Source of the DNA: Neogale vison
Taxonomy: Eukaryota; Chordata; Mammalia; Carnivora; Mustelidae
Assembly (NCBI RefSeq): GCF_020171115.1
Contig: NC_058099.1
Span: 100,306,001-100,370,000, forward strand
Direction of reading: 5' to 3'
Length of the DNA stretch: 64,000 bases
Shown here: one piece after another, positions 25,140-36,053 of the stretch
Layout: every line of letters starts with the position of its first letter
Position numbering within the stretch: position 1 is the first letter of the stretch
Position numbers and translations under genes: made by a program
Notes under the pieces: generated by a model
Seen by the model: only the letters and a program-made list of their open reading frames with translations
Told to the model about the DNA's origin: nothing
Databases searched by the model: none

Positions 25140-25780
25140 TCTTTTTTTCAATTTACAACAAAAGATACTCCAAACAAAGTCAAAGGCAAAGACTAACTGG
25201 GAAGAAACATTACTCTAGCGAAAACAAAGGGTTCCAATCAGCACCATGTCAGGAACTTTCACGAGCTGGTCAGGAAAGTCAAATAACTTACAGAAAAATG
25301 GGCAAAGCATATTAATCAGTAACTCACAGAGGAATAAATGCAAATAACTGATAAACATCTTTTTAAAAATATAAAAAGATGCCTCTCAATGAGGCATGGA
25401 AAAGCAAATGAAAGTAAGGAAATCATCTTTTGTCCATCTGACTGGCAAAAGTTATATGAGTGACTCCACTGTTGGTGAGGCTATACAGCAAAGAGAATTT
25501 CACATGTTTTCCTCTAGTTTATAGTTAAACACACTCTCTTCTGCATAGTTGTCCCATTTCTGCTCACTATTGCATAGGAGCAAAAGCCTTTGCACCCGGG
25601 CACAGGTATAATGACAGGTCCTGTAGCACAAAACCACAAGTCTGTCCAAAGGGAAATGTCTGGATGAACTGGTTATATACCCTGTATGGACTATGAATTC
25701 AGATATTAAGCATATTGTGTTGATCCACTCCTATGGGACGGTAGGGATGTTCATGCTGTGAAGTAAGGAAAGAAGTTGCT

Positions 25781-25820
25781 CACGCACGCACACACACACA
25801 CACACGCAAACACGCACATA
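25781..25820. repeat. (CA)n microsatellite, imperfect
   Basis: CA repeats interrupted by CG dinucleotides, probably polymorphic in length. Confidence 0.95.
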
Positions 25821-25875
25821 TATATGACCCCTTGTTTGTCACCTCAACAGGCGTTTGCCATCCATGCGCATCTTT

Positions 25876-26071
25876 TTTTTTTTTTTTAAGATTTTATTTA
25901 TTTATTTGACAGACAGAGATCACAAGCAGGCAGAGAAGCAGGTAGAGAGAGAGGAGGAAGCAGGCTCCCTGCTGAGCAGAGAGCCCGATGCGGGGCTCGA
26001 TCCCAGGACCCTGAGATCATGACCTGAGCCGAAGGCAGAGGCTTTAACCCACTGAGCCACCCAGGTGCCCC
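25876..26071 (-). mobile_element. CAN-SINE, antisense, mustelid-type, with 14-bp TSD
   Basis: Complete element in antisense: poly(T), then tttatttatttgacagac, the mustelid-type agagatcacaagcaggcag tract, the 'ctgctgagcagagagccc' block, the box B region (gatcccaggaccctg) and the head ending in acccaggtgcccc. A perfect 14-bp target-site duplication (ccatgcgcatcttt) flanks it at 25862-25875 and 26072-26085. Low divergence and an intact TSD point to a young insertion into the older L1. Confidence 0.97.
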
Positions 26072-26398
26072 CCATGCGCATCTTTGAACGTGTCTGTAGG
26101 TGTGGGGTTGGGCGCGCAGAAAGATGTGCAAGATATGCACCAGGCTGTTCACGCTGGTTCCACAATGGTGTTAGAAGAAGGGGGGGAGGGGGACAAGAAA
26201 TATAGAGCCTGCAACAAAGCAGGGAGACACAAGCATTGAGTAACCCGAACTTCTGACTACAGTGGGTCCATTCATCAGAATTCTTTACAGATATGGAAAT
26301 GAATATACATAGTGGTTAGAGCGAAATACAAGAAATGGAGGGAAAAACCTGTTGATTCAATTAAAGAATAAAATGGTGGACTTCCAAGGCTTCAAACT

Positions 26399-26466
26399 TT
26401 TTTTTTTTTTTAAAGGTTTATTGTCTACAGTCTGACAGTGTTTAGGTGCAACGATTAAAAACCAAG
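26399..26466 (-). mobile_element. short 3'-end retrocopy or L1 tail, unassigned
   Basis: A T15 run on the + strand is followed by sequence that on the minus strand reads AATAAA six bases before the poly(A). This looks like the last about 55 bases of a polyadenylated transcript. The parent could not be named, and a simple L1 tail is possible. Confidence 0.3.
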
Positions 26467-26655
26467 CTAAAAAAAAAAGATTTATTTATTTATTTGACAG
26501 AGACCACACGTAGGCAGAGAGGCAGGCAGAGAGAGAGAGAGAGAGAGAGGAGGAAGCAGGCTCCCCGCTGAGCAGAGAGCCGGATGCGGGGCTCGATCTC
26601 AGGACCCTGGGATCATGACCTGAGCCGAAGGCAGAGGCTTTAACCCACTGAGCTT
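26467..26655 (-). mobile_element. CAN-SINE, antisense, mustelid-type, lacking its 5' end
   Basis: Tail aaaaaagatttatttattt, a (GA)n expansion at about 26530-26550, the 'gagcagagagccggatg' block and the tRNA-like region. It stops at 'taacccactgagc' and lacks the last about 15 bases of the head (the ccacccaggcgccc segment). The junction is with antisense L1 sequence. Young by sequence, but I saw no clean TSD. Confidence 0.93.
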
Positions 26656-27020
26656 TTTAAATAAAATTTATTTTGGAAAAACTCTTAGGTTTAACAAGAA
26701 AATCATAAAACTTTCCCAGAGTTCCCATAGAATGCCCTTGAGAAAGTCCCTCGTCACGAACATCTCACAGCTGCATGGTACACTTGTCAAAACTAAGGGA
26801 TTGACCCGGACACATTATTATGAACTAAACTGAGGATCTTACGTGGAGTCACCAACTTTTCTATTAAAATCCTCTTTCAGCTCCAGGACCCAAACTAGGG
26901 AAGCACTCTGCATTTTGTCACGTAATGAGGCTTTTACAACGTGACTGGGCTGTGACGGTATAGCTGCTTCTCCATTGTCTTCAGGGCCTCAGTAGTCATT
27001 CAGTGTATGTTTTCAATGAA
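26656..27020 (-). mobile_element. old L1 3' UTR, antisense
   Basis: The + strand has 'ataaaatttattttggaaa', 'agttcccatagaatgccc', 'catctcacagctgcatgg', 'acacattattatgaacta' and 'ctttcagctccaggaccc', the usual antisense order of an old L1M 3' UTR. It probably continues into the poly(T) side interrupted by the SINE at 26467. Confidence 0.75.
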
Positions 27021-27560
27021 GTAAAAAGTGATTTTAATGACCTCATCACGTTTTTCCAAGACACATAGGGTCAGTCTTCTTGTGCCTCAGCTTCCCTTTC
27101 TAAGGGGGACTGTCTTACCACCCCTCTTCCTGGTGCCTTAGGATGCTCACGTTGGTTCTAAATCCCTCTAGAAGGCCTTTGCCCATCTCCTGTCAAGGTT
27201 CTGGGCCAAGACTTCCCAGAGCTGCTGGCTGGGTCTCTCCTGGCCCGACCAGCCCCTCTTCGCTGCAGAGCTCAGCCCAGCCCCACGTGCACAGCAGCCC
27301 CGTGTGCATATGTGGGCTTCTCCAGGCCCCGTGTCTCTCTGTCCAGCGCAGTGCCTTGGGCCGCAGGTGAGCAACTGGTTGAACAGGGAAGGAAAAGGAG
27401 GAAGAGAAAAGTCAAATCAAGCCCATTTTCCAAGTGGCAGAGTCTTGCCACTATTATCCCTTGGTCTGTGAGCAAGTCTGGGTGTGTGTGTGTGGTCTCT
27501 GTGTCCCTCGAATGGCGAGTGTGTAGGGCTGAAACATATTTCGTTTCCAATCAAGATGGC
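27021..27560. other. unique DNA
   Basis: Nothing recognised. A short TG run lies at 27482-27493. Confidence 0.4.
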
Positions 27561-28060
27561 TGTGAAAATAACCCATATGCATAGTGGCGTCGCTCACAGT
27601 AGCCCCCAAAGTGGCCATGACCTACATGTCCACTGGTGGACGGATGAACCAAATACATTAGACACAAACCATTATAGGAACTGGAAGGGGCCAGCATTTA
27701 GCCTTGACAGGGACCAACGTCCTAACTCACTGCAGTGTGGATGGACCTCGAGGACATTATTTTAAGTGAGATAAGTCAGTCATAAGGGGGCAAATATGAC
27801 ATGTTTCCACTTACATGAGGGACCCAGCGGAGTTGAACTCATAGAGGAAGTAGCATGGCAGGAGCCAGGGGCCTGGGTTGGGAGAATCAGGAGGGAGTAT
27901 TTAATGGGGACATAGTTTGGGGAAGATGAAAAATTTCTGGAGATGACGGTGGGGATGGCTGCATAATGTGACTGTACTTAATGCCACAAACTGTACACTC
28001 AAAAACAGTTAGAATGTATGTTTTATGGAAAGTCCATTGTATCACAATTAAAAGAAAACA
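27561..28060 (+). mobile_element. L1 3' end, sense
   Basis: Covers the end of ORF2 ('gtggatggacctcgagga', 'taagtgagataagtcag') and the 3' UTR, with 'gaagatgaaaaatttctgg', 'acactcaaaaacagttag' and the terminal gtatcacaattaaaag. Diverged and inactive. Confidence 0.85.
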
Positions 28061-31000
28061 ACAAATGTCTGTGAAAATCATTTTTGCACTCTGTTTTGCA
28101 CGGGGACTGCGGTCTCTCCTGTCCTCCTTTGCGATTGAGAGCAGAAAATCAATCACCGTCGGTTAGGTGGGGACTGCCAGGTGACCGGAGAGACACTGGG
28201 ACCCCTGGTGACTTGTGTATTTTCATTTATGCTGGGACAACAAAGAGGAAGGGGTGGAAATGACGGCCGACAGTGGGGGAGGAAGCTCATGAAAAGGCGA
28301 ATTGGAGCACCCAGGGCTGGGACGACAATGCCGGCTGAGCCGTGACGCGGCCAGTGTGCTAGGCACTTGGAAGATGCCCCGCTCTGCCGTGTGCCTGGAT
28401 GAGTGGGGACACTCGCCATCGTCAGCCTGTTGGCACAGCAATTGTCCCCGAGGCTTTGGAGAAAGGCAGTGGAGTGATTCACCCAGAAACCCTGCTGCGT
28501 CCTGCCGGTGGGCGCACGGAAACCCGCGGGCACCGGAAACGCACGTCTGATTCGAATGCATTGACAGCTGGAAGTATTGTCAGAGGCACTAGACAACTCT
28601 TCCTTTCAAAACCCTAGCCTAGTTAAAGCAAAAAAGAGAGGGAGGGAAAACTAGAAAAGTAGATTAAGAAGCAGTAGGATGTTGCCTGGGCTGCGAACGG
28701 GATCAGACAGCGATGGACGGTTGAACGTCTGGGTCACAGTGTCAGCGTCTCCCGATTGCACTTAGGGGTGAGAATTCCACGTCAAAGTGAGAGTATTCCC
28801 GCATGGGAATAAAGGATGAACTTTAGAAGACTTCAGAAGGTTTTTAGGATGATTTATGATCAGATACAGTGGTAGTAACCATGTATCGGGTGACGGGCTG
28901 AAGGCCTCTGCTCTTCACTGGCCGTGGGCAGCTCCCCACAGAGCCGCCAGCCTCCTGCGGAGTGAACCAGTGAAAAGCAGGAGAGGGAGTGAACCCTAGT
29001 CATGGAGTAACACCCCTCCCTGTGGAAGCAAATCACTGGGTCCAGCTCTCACTCAGGGAGACCATGGACTCCAGCAGGACCTGGGGGCCCTTGTAGAAGC
29101 CGCCCGGCACGAGGAAGAGGAGGGACGCCAGCTGACGTCACTGGAAACAGAGGCTCACGGGAGGTTGTAGCAGGTGGAACGCCTTGGGGCTTGGCTCCCC
29201 CTTCTCTGACAAGGAGTGTGAATGTGGGGGTCACTCTAGCAGGTGGAGGGGAGGCAGGGGGAAGGGGCTGACCTGGCTTCCCATCAACATGGCCCTCCAG
29301 GCAGAGCCCTGACCTGACTGCACGGGGCCCTCTCTGCGGCGAGCAGGGACAAACGTGGGTCTTCGTCTCCGGCAGGAGTCCTGCGTCGGCTTTCTACGGG
29401 TGGCCACGGGAAAGCTTCCGGGGGAAAGCTGTGAGGGTTGGGGAAGGAGGGAGCCGAGCAGAGCCGCCGAGAGCCCACTGTCCCCAGGGCGGGTTCCATA
29501 AGCAACGGCTCAGCCAGGGAGCCCAGCTTGGCTGTACGGGGCGTCTCATCAGGAGGCAGGGGCCGCGGGAGGCCCCTGTCAGCCGGGCACCGGCTGGGCA
29601 CTTCTCATGTGTCACGTCTCTGAGCCGCCACACGGCTCCACGGGGTGGGGTGGGGGGTACCGTCGTACCTCCGGCTTTCAGTCTGGGAAAACTGAGGTTG
29701 CAGGACGGAACCCTGTGCCAGCGGGCCTGGGGCCAACGGCAGGCAGAACCCAGAGTCCCTGGCGGGCTTGGGCTGTCTTCCTTTCTCCGCTGGAAAATTT
29801 CCAAGGCGTCTCCACCAGAGGTAAGGAGAGCAGCCATTTCCAAAGCAGGTGGCTCTTAAGACAGCTGGCGTGACCACAGGTCGACCGGCAGTTTCTCGGT
29901 TTCTCTGAGGACGGTGCGCTGCCCCAGCCAGTAGGCGTGGGCGCAGAGACCCTGACTCAGCCTCCTGTGCCCAGAGGAGTGGGGGGCTCCTGGGAAGTGG
30001 AGCGCCAGGTGTCAGGACCCCAGGGTCCCTCCTGGAGTCCTTCTGGGGAGACCATCAACACTCCATTCTCACCCCTGCTTGGTTCCAGTGAGGCTCTGGG
30101 AGCTGTGGGTACTCCTCCATGTGCTGCAGGAGGCACGACCCTCAACACAACACCCACAGTGGACAAATGTCCTGCACACAGAGAAAATGCACCCGTGACC
30201 TGATTAGAGGGTTACAAGAAAGGGTTGCATGAAGCACGGCCAAGCAGGGGGGAGGCATTTCCTCAATGTACCTGGGACACGGAGCAAGCAGTCCTTGAAG
30301 AAGGTGATCCAAATGCACCTGCTTCTCATCCTCCATGGCCCCCGTGAAATTTGTTGCGTGGGGCAGTCTTCCCTCTCCACTAGACGAACACTGGGCAGGC
30401 CCCGGGATCTCTCTGGTCCCACTCGCCTAATGGGTAGTGGCGGATTGAGCCAAGGCATGCACACGGTCTCTGGTCCCACACTGGGCTGTCCAGTCCCGGA
30501 CGGGCAAGGACCTTCCCCTGCACCCCCACCTCCACGCACACACATGGCCCTGGGGTCAGGCTTCTTGCAGAAGGAGCCCCAGAGTGTATCCTTCCCTCCC
30601 TACTGCTTTTCCCTTTTCCCCCCTGCTTTGCAGCTAAGGACCTGCAGACTGCTGGAGGAAGGGGAGAGAAGAAAGAAGTCTCCGTCTCGTGAGTGTGTGC
30701 GCTCTGCATCTGCTCACGGAGCCTCTGGGGAGGATATAGCTGGAACCCAGGAGGAACCTTCACAGGAGGGAACTTTCTGTGGTTCTCCAGGGACGTTCCA
30801 GGCCGGGTCCGAGAGCTGTGGCCCGCAGGCTGGTGGCGGCCCCCCCACCTGGGCCCAAGTTTGCCAAGTGCTGCTTCACTCAGTGACTCTGAACTTCAGC
30901 CTCCGGCGCGGCTCGCCTGAGCCCCCTCAGACCACTTACACCATCTCCAGACAGGCCCTGTCCCCCAGGGTCGGCTCAGCAACACCAGAAACGATTGGAG

Positions 31001-31224
31001 CCTTTGACCTGGCCTGGCAGGGGAGGGGAGGTTCCAGAAACTTCCTAGGGGAGTACAGCTCCCTGCTGTATGGGAGGCTTCCAGGATGGCCCCCAGTGAT
31101 CCCTCCCCCTGGGAGGTCCCATCCCTGTCATCATTATGGACCTGGTCCCTCACTTGCAGCAAATAGAGTATAGTAGAAGTGAGGAGGTGCCCCGTCTTAT
31201 TTCAGGTTACAGAACGCCCATGGG
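28061..31224. other. mostly unique GC-rich DNA
   Basis: No recognised gene. A weak L2-like block (tgctaggcacttgg) lies near 28356, and a weak MIR-like block (ctgggaaaactgagg) near 29681. A G-rich tract, GGGGTGGGGTGGGGGG, is at 29642-29657. A 314-codon open frame on the + strand (30229-31173) is discussed under findings. Confidence 0.4.
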
Positions 31225-32060
31225 GTCAGTCCCTTTCTCTCCGATCTTCAGCGATTCATCCTGCTGCTTCTGTGTCTGCAGGCCCTCGATGCACGGTGCC
31301 CCATGGTATGGATGGACCTCGGTTTACTCAACTATCACCTACTAAAGGACATCCGTGCTATGCCCAGTGTTCAGCTGTTAGAAGTAAAATTGCATGAACA
31401 TTCATGGACACATTTTTGCATGAACTTAAACCTCCTTTTCTCTGGGGTATATGCCCAGAGGTGTGATTTCTGCATCGAACCGTTTTGCATGATTAATTAT
31501 TTGAGAAGCTTCCAGAATGCCTTCCAGAATGGTTGTACCATTTTCTACTCCCACCTGCAAGGTGTGAGCGAGCCAGTCCCCTGCACCCCCATGTGTGCCC
31601 TCACAGCGTTTTATCTTACTTGTGTTTCATCTGGCCAGCCGAGAGTCGGATGAGGTCTTTCCTGTTTCTCACGTGCATTCCCCTAAAAGCTAATGACGTG
31701 GAACCCCTTTGCGTGGGCTTAGCGGCCACCTATGTGCTCTCTGGTGTGAAACCCCTCTTCGCGCCTTAGCCTGTTTGCCATCTGGATTATGTTGCTATTC
31801 AGTTCTGAGCGTTTTCTGTCTTTCTACCTTCCAGATATGAGCCCTTTGTCAGGTGCGTGGTTTGCAGACTTTCTTCCAGTCTGTAGCTTGTCTTCTCATT
31901 CTCTTACGGGGGTCATTTGCAGACTGAAAGTGCTTTACTTTTGATGAGATCCAGCAGAATGATTTTCCTTTTGGGCATCCAGTCAAAGACAGCTCTGCCA
32001 GGTCTTAGATCCCAAAGTCCATCCCCTTTTTCCTAAAAGCTCTACAGGGCCAGGCCCCTA
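31225..32060 (-). mobile_element. old L1 ORF2 end and 3' UTR, antisense
   Basis: The + strand follows antisense L1 in order: 'cagcgattcatcctgctg', 'ctattcagttctgagcg' region, 'tgtaccattttctactccc', 'gatatgagccctttgtcag', 'cagtctgtagcttgtcttc', 'acttttgatgagatccagc'. Frames are broken throughout. Old, inactive copy. Confidence 0.85.
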
Positions 32061-32698
32061 TTCATGCACTTAGTGGAAGGAAAGCATCTACTCCCTCTTC
32101 TCAGCATTAGCATTAAAATAAAGTAAGCTCATTTTGCAAGCAAGCAAAATCCTGTCATGCTGGGATTGAAGTTCCTCAAAAAAGGAGTTTCAAAAGATGG
32201 CCCGGAGCAGAAGAACTGGGGGGGTGGAGGACAGCAGAATTATCCAACCCACCAAAACCCAACACACAAACACGTTTCCATGAGGGTGTGTTTCTGTAGC
32301 TGGAAATCACGATAGAAGTGAAACAGGTTAAGCAAATCCGGGGCCCGGGCGAGCTATTTATAAGAGTCAAGTATTGTTTGTGGAGCCAACGGCATAAATT
32401 AAATTGTGTCGGAGAAGAGATTATAATCTTAAAGAGAGCTTGATCTGTTCACCGTCGTGTCCTCAAATGGCCCAGGGATTTTTTTTCCAGCTTCTGTTTC
32501 TCCTCCTACTCCCTAAAGGGAATTTTATTATTTACTTTATGCAGAAAGTTGTTCTGCCAAGTTTGTGTATGTTTTTACTTTTATTGAATCGAACATGAAT
32601 TGGTTACATCACACAAAATTAAACAAGTGGTTTATTAATCATACTTTTTTAAATGGGTATTCTGAGCTAAAATGAAATCTTAGAAATGTGCTTTTATT
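32061..32698. other. unique DNA, includes the left TSD of the young L1
   Basis: No repeat recognised. 32270-32470 is a moderately AT-rich unique stretch that could be conserved, but this cannot be judged from one genome. Bases 32682-32698 are the left copy of the L1 target-site duplication. Confidence 0.4.
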
Positions 32699-33296
32699 TA
32701 TTTATTTATTAAAATTAATTAATTTATTTTCAGCATAATAGTATTCATTATTTTTTCACCACACCCAGTGCTCCATGCAAGCCGTGCCCTCTCGAATACC
32801 CACCACCTGGTACCCCAGCCTCCCACCCCCCGCCGCTTCATAACCCTCAGATTGTTTTTCAGAGTCCATAGTCTCTCATGGTTCACCTCCCCTTCCAATT
32901 TCCAACTCCCTTCTCCTCTCTAACTCCCCTTGTCCTTCATGCTATTTGTTATGCTCCACAAATAAGTGAAACCATATGATAATTGACTCTCTCTGCTTGA
33001 CTTATTTCAATCAGCATAATCTCTTCCAGTCCCGTCCGTCCATGTTGCTACAAAAGTTGGGTATTCATCCTTTCTGATGGAGGCATAATACTCCATAGTG
33101 TATATGGACCACATCTTCCTTATCCATTCATCCGTTGAAGGGCATCTTGGTTCTTTCCACAGTTTGGCAACTGTGGCCATTGCTGCTATAAACATTGGGG
33201 TACAGATGGCCCTTCTTTTCACGACATCTGTGTCTTTGGGGTAAATACCCAGGAGTGCAATTGCAGGGTCATAGGGAAGTTCTATTTTTGGGCAGA
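32699..33296 (-). mobile_element. young carnivore L1, 5'-truncated, antisense, 17-bp TSD
   Basis: On the + strand: (TTTA)n tail remnant, then a 3' UTR with 'acacccagtgctccatgc', 'tacccaccacctggtacc', 'ttcagagtccatagtctc', then the end of ORF2. The element covers only about 600 bases from the 3' end, typical of incomplete reverse transcription. A perfect 17-bp duplication (agaaatgtgcttttatt) flanks it at 32682-32698 and 33297-33313. The intact TSD and low divergence indicate a lineage-specific insertion. Confidence 0.95.
33007..33222 (-). pseudogene. L1 ORF2 C-terminal fragment (broken)
   Basis: A 71-residue frame inside the young L1 corresponds to the far C-terminus of ORF2p, with the recognisable WKEPRCPSTDEWIRKMW and YTMEYYASI segments. 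The frame leaves the expected ORF2 path at about 33033-33041, where the unit GTCC is tandemly duplicated (+4 bases), and terminates soon after. The endonuclease and reverse transcriptase domains are absent, so it cannot make an active protein. Confidence 0.85.
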
Positions 33297-33369
33297 AGAA
33301 ATGTGCTTTTATTAACCTGACGTGATGTCACGCCAGTCCTCGCCATGGTCAGGAGCAAGGCTCCCTGAG

Positions 33370-33690
33370 TGTTTTGGGGCTGCCCTTGCAAACCACCACT
33401 GTCATTTTCTCCCAGTTCTGGAGGCCGGAAGTGCAAGGTCAAGGTTCATCCAGGTGGGTTCCTTCTGTGGCCCTTCTCCTGGTGTGTGGACGTCATCTCG
33501 CCATGGCCTCGCGTGGCTCAGCTGTGTGTGTTGCGAGTTTTTCTCCTTTTATTTCGTGTGGGGTTGAGACTCACCCTCGTGAACTCATCTGACCTTCATC
33601 ACCTCCGTGAGGAACCTGCCCCTAGCGCAGCCGCACTCTGAGGTCCGGGGACGGGTGGAACGTCCACATGAATTCTGGGGAAGCACATTT
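33370..33690 (-). mobile_element. antisense MaLR-type LTR fragment
   Basis: The + strand has 'ctcccagttctggaggcc' with ggaagtgcaaggtcaaggt, then 'cctccgtgaggaacctg' and 'ccacatgaattctgggg', which is the antisense order of MLT1/MST-type LTRs (tctggaggctggaagtcc ... catatgaattttgggg). Solitary and GC-shifted. Confidence 0.55.
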
Positions 33691-35439
33691 ATCCCATAGC
33701 AGAGAGCGGACCCATTCGAAGCCGCAGCCCGCACCCTGTGTTTCCATCTTACTCAGGGCGGGCACCCGGCCACGTCTGCCCCGCACCCCACTGAGTCCAT
33801 GTCCTGAGAAAGCTCTCAACTCCCTGCCCTTTCCAAACCCGGGTCTTTGCCTGGTGAGAGACGTCTTCTGTCCTGTGTTTGCTGTTTTTATTTGTTTGTT
33901 TGTGGTTTCCACATTCCTGTCCCGTTACCACCATGGGCTAGATCTTTCTAGAGATGCTTGGGTGACCTTTTGGCTTCTTTCCCTGACATGGTTTGTGTCT
34001 ACATCTCAGCACCCAGAGCCCGCCTGGCCTGCCCTGCCTCTCCCTCCTCCCCTCCGGCCAGATCTCGCTGGGCGCCTTGTCCTGCAAACAGAAGGAGGAA
34101 GGATGGACCCCTGCCAGCCCCCCGTCTACGCCCTGGGACTCGGTGTCTCTGGTGCAGCGGCATCATGGAGTTGTGAAAATGTATTAAAGAAATGTAACTG
34201 GGGGTGTGGGGGGGAGCAGACATGCACGTACCATTCATCCGACTTTGCACAGGCAAGCAGAAGAAGAAAGATCTGTTGGCCACCAACAGCAAGCTGCTTC
34301 TGCCCGTGGCCAGGGAGAGACTGCCATCCCTTGGTCCACCCGCACCCAGGGAAGACATACCCCTGCTCCAAACCCTCATGTCCCTCCAGTAAACTCGCGC
34401 TCAGAAGGACGCCTCCCCTCCCCCTTCCCGCCACCGAGGAGAGGGAGTCCTCCCTCCCTCTCCACGCCTGCCTGAGTCAGGCTTCTCCCCAGTTGCCATA
34501 CTTCTGCTTTTCCCAAATAACCCTCGATTTTGCCCCCCGAAATGCTTACCTTTTTCTTTTAAAAGGTTGGCAGAGTCCAACATTTTGCGGCTCCCACGGC
34601 GCTGACCCTCCTTCTGAGGGTGAGCTGCGGCGGCTTCTGCCAGGCTGGGCGCTGGCGCTCGGCGGTCCCCACGCGCGTCCTGATGCCTGGAAGTCTGTCT
34701 CTCCTGCTTCTCTGGGAACAATGCGAGGCCGCCCCTGTGCCTTAATCTTTCATTTCAAAGTGCTTTAGTACACGTCAGTATTGCCACGCAGCCTGGGTGT
34801 CCCAGGGACGCACAGGAGGACGAAGCCTGGAGAATATGTCCCCTGACCTACTTCCTGCACACGAAGGGGGTCAGTCAACGGTGTTCCCTAGGGAAGAAGG
34901 CCCACCTTGAAGGGAGCCCCGGAAACACAAGGCACCGTGGGTCTGAGTGTGTCAGAAGAGGAGCGTGAATGACAGGCACCCACACACGCCCAAGGGTGTT
35001 AGCTCGTGGGGAAGGAACCCAGAGCAGGGGTCCCATCCCCGCTGGCGACCTCGCAGACCGAGTCACAGCAAAGCAGGTCCTGGCCTTTCCGCCACTTCTC
35101 TCCACACTCATGATTCTGCGGTTTCCCAGCTGAAGGGTTAATTTCCCCATATCCAGCCTCTTTATTCTGGGGCCCGTGTTTTCATAAATCCCAAAGATGG
35201 TTCTCTCTCGCCTCTTCTGTATGAGAGTCGATCTCCCTCTCTTGTTCCACCAGCTGGACAGTGGCTGCAGGACGCAAACTCCCCTCCGTTTGACGAGCAG
35301 AGCAAGTTAGAAGGGTCTGGGCTCCAACGCTAACTCCCCTGCCCTCCCTCGAGCCTCGGGACTCCAGCGAGCCCCTGGATTCTGTGCCTCGTCTGTGTGT
35401 GCAGACCCCAGGGCAGGACAGGGGGCCACACCCAGTCTT
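33691..35439. other. GC-rich unique DNA with a long open frame
   Basis: No repeat recognised. The + strand frame 33668-34768 (366 codons) starts inside the LTR fragment and runs through this segment. It has no family resemblance I can name and is discussed under findings. Confidence 0.35.
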
Positions 35440-35560
35440 CAAAGGCCCCCTGTGCTGGGCGCAGTGGAATTCCCTCATCCTGCAGATGGGGAAACTGAGT
35501 TCACAGGAAGGTAAGTAACGGGGGAAGTTACCCAAGAGGTGAGTGCGATCTGAGCCCATC
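35440..35560 (-). mobile_element. MIR, antisense
   Basis: 'tgcagatggggaaactgag' followed by aggtaagtaac and 'aagttacccaagaggtgag' is the antisense MIR core (acagatgaggaaactgag, aggttaagtaac, cttgcccaaggtcac). Confidence 0.65.
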
Positions 35561-35840
35561 TTGCGGTGGAGGTAACTTTTGCTGAAGGCACTCATGTGGG
35601 CCGAGGTCCATCTTCTCACCTTAGAAAGATTGCTTTGCCAAGGATTGCGTGGAAAGTGCTGTGGGTTCCCACTCTGTTTCTCTCCTCTGTCTCCAAACCT
35701 GCACCGTCAACACGTGTTCTGTGGGTCAGGGTGTGCCTTCCAGGGCGGGGCAGGGACTCAGACGCAGGCATGGGTCACGAGCAGGCCATGCACTGGGGCC
35801 TACGGGAGGCGGTGAGCCAGCGTGGGGTAGAAACCTGCTC

Positions 35841-36053
35841 GCGGGCGCCTGGGTGGCTCAGTGAGTTAAAGCCTCTGCCTTCGGCTCAGGTCATGGTCTC
35901 AGGGTCCTGGGATCAAGCCCCGCATGGGGCTCTCTGCTCAGCAGGGAGCCTGCTTCCTCCTCTCTCTCTCTGCCTGCCTCTCTGCCTACTTGTGATCTCT
36001 GTCTGTCCAATAAATAAATAAAATCTTAAAAAAAAAAAAAAAAGTAAAAAGAA
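35841..36053 (+). mobile_element. CAN-SINE, sense, mustelid-type, complete, 12-bp TSD
   Basis: Full-length element: head gggcgcctgggtggctcag, box B-like gggatcaagcccc, the 'ctctgctcagcagggagcc' block, a CT-rich region, the diagnostic 'cctacttgtgatctctgtct' tract, and the aataaataaaatctt tail with A16. Target-site duplication agaaacctgctc at 35829-35840 and 36054-36065. This is the clearest evidence for a mustelid source. Confidence 0.98.

Larger units (their letters stand above)
25140..26220 (+). mobile_element. old L1 (L1M type) fragment, sense, split by a SINE
   Basis: Follows the C-terminal part of an old L1 ORF2 in sense: 'agaaaaatgggcaaagcat', 'gaggaataaatgcaaataa', 'ccatctgactggcaaaag', 'ctccactgttggtgagg'. 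The stretch after the SINE (26086-26220), with 'agatatgcaccaggctgtt', fits the adjoining downstream L1 sequence. The younger SINE at 25876-26071 splits it. No frame is preserved. Confidence 0.7.

Noticed and set aside
25898..26165. Two 80-codon minus frames as small proteins
   Set aside because: Both are translations of the antisense SINE.
35566..36021. 151-codon frame across 35.6-36.0 kb
   Set aside because: Its C-terminal third is a translated CAN-SINE (the residues WLSELKPLPSAQVM are the SINE head), so it is not a gene.
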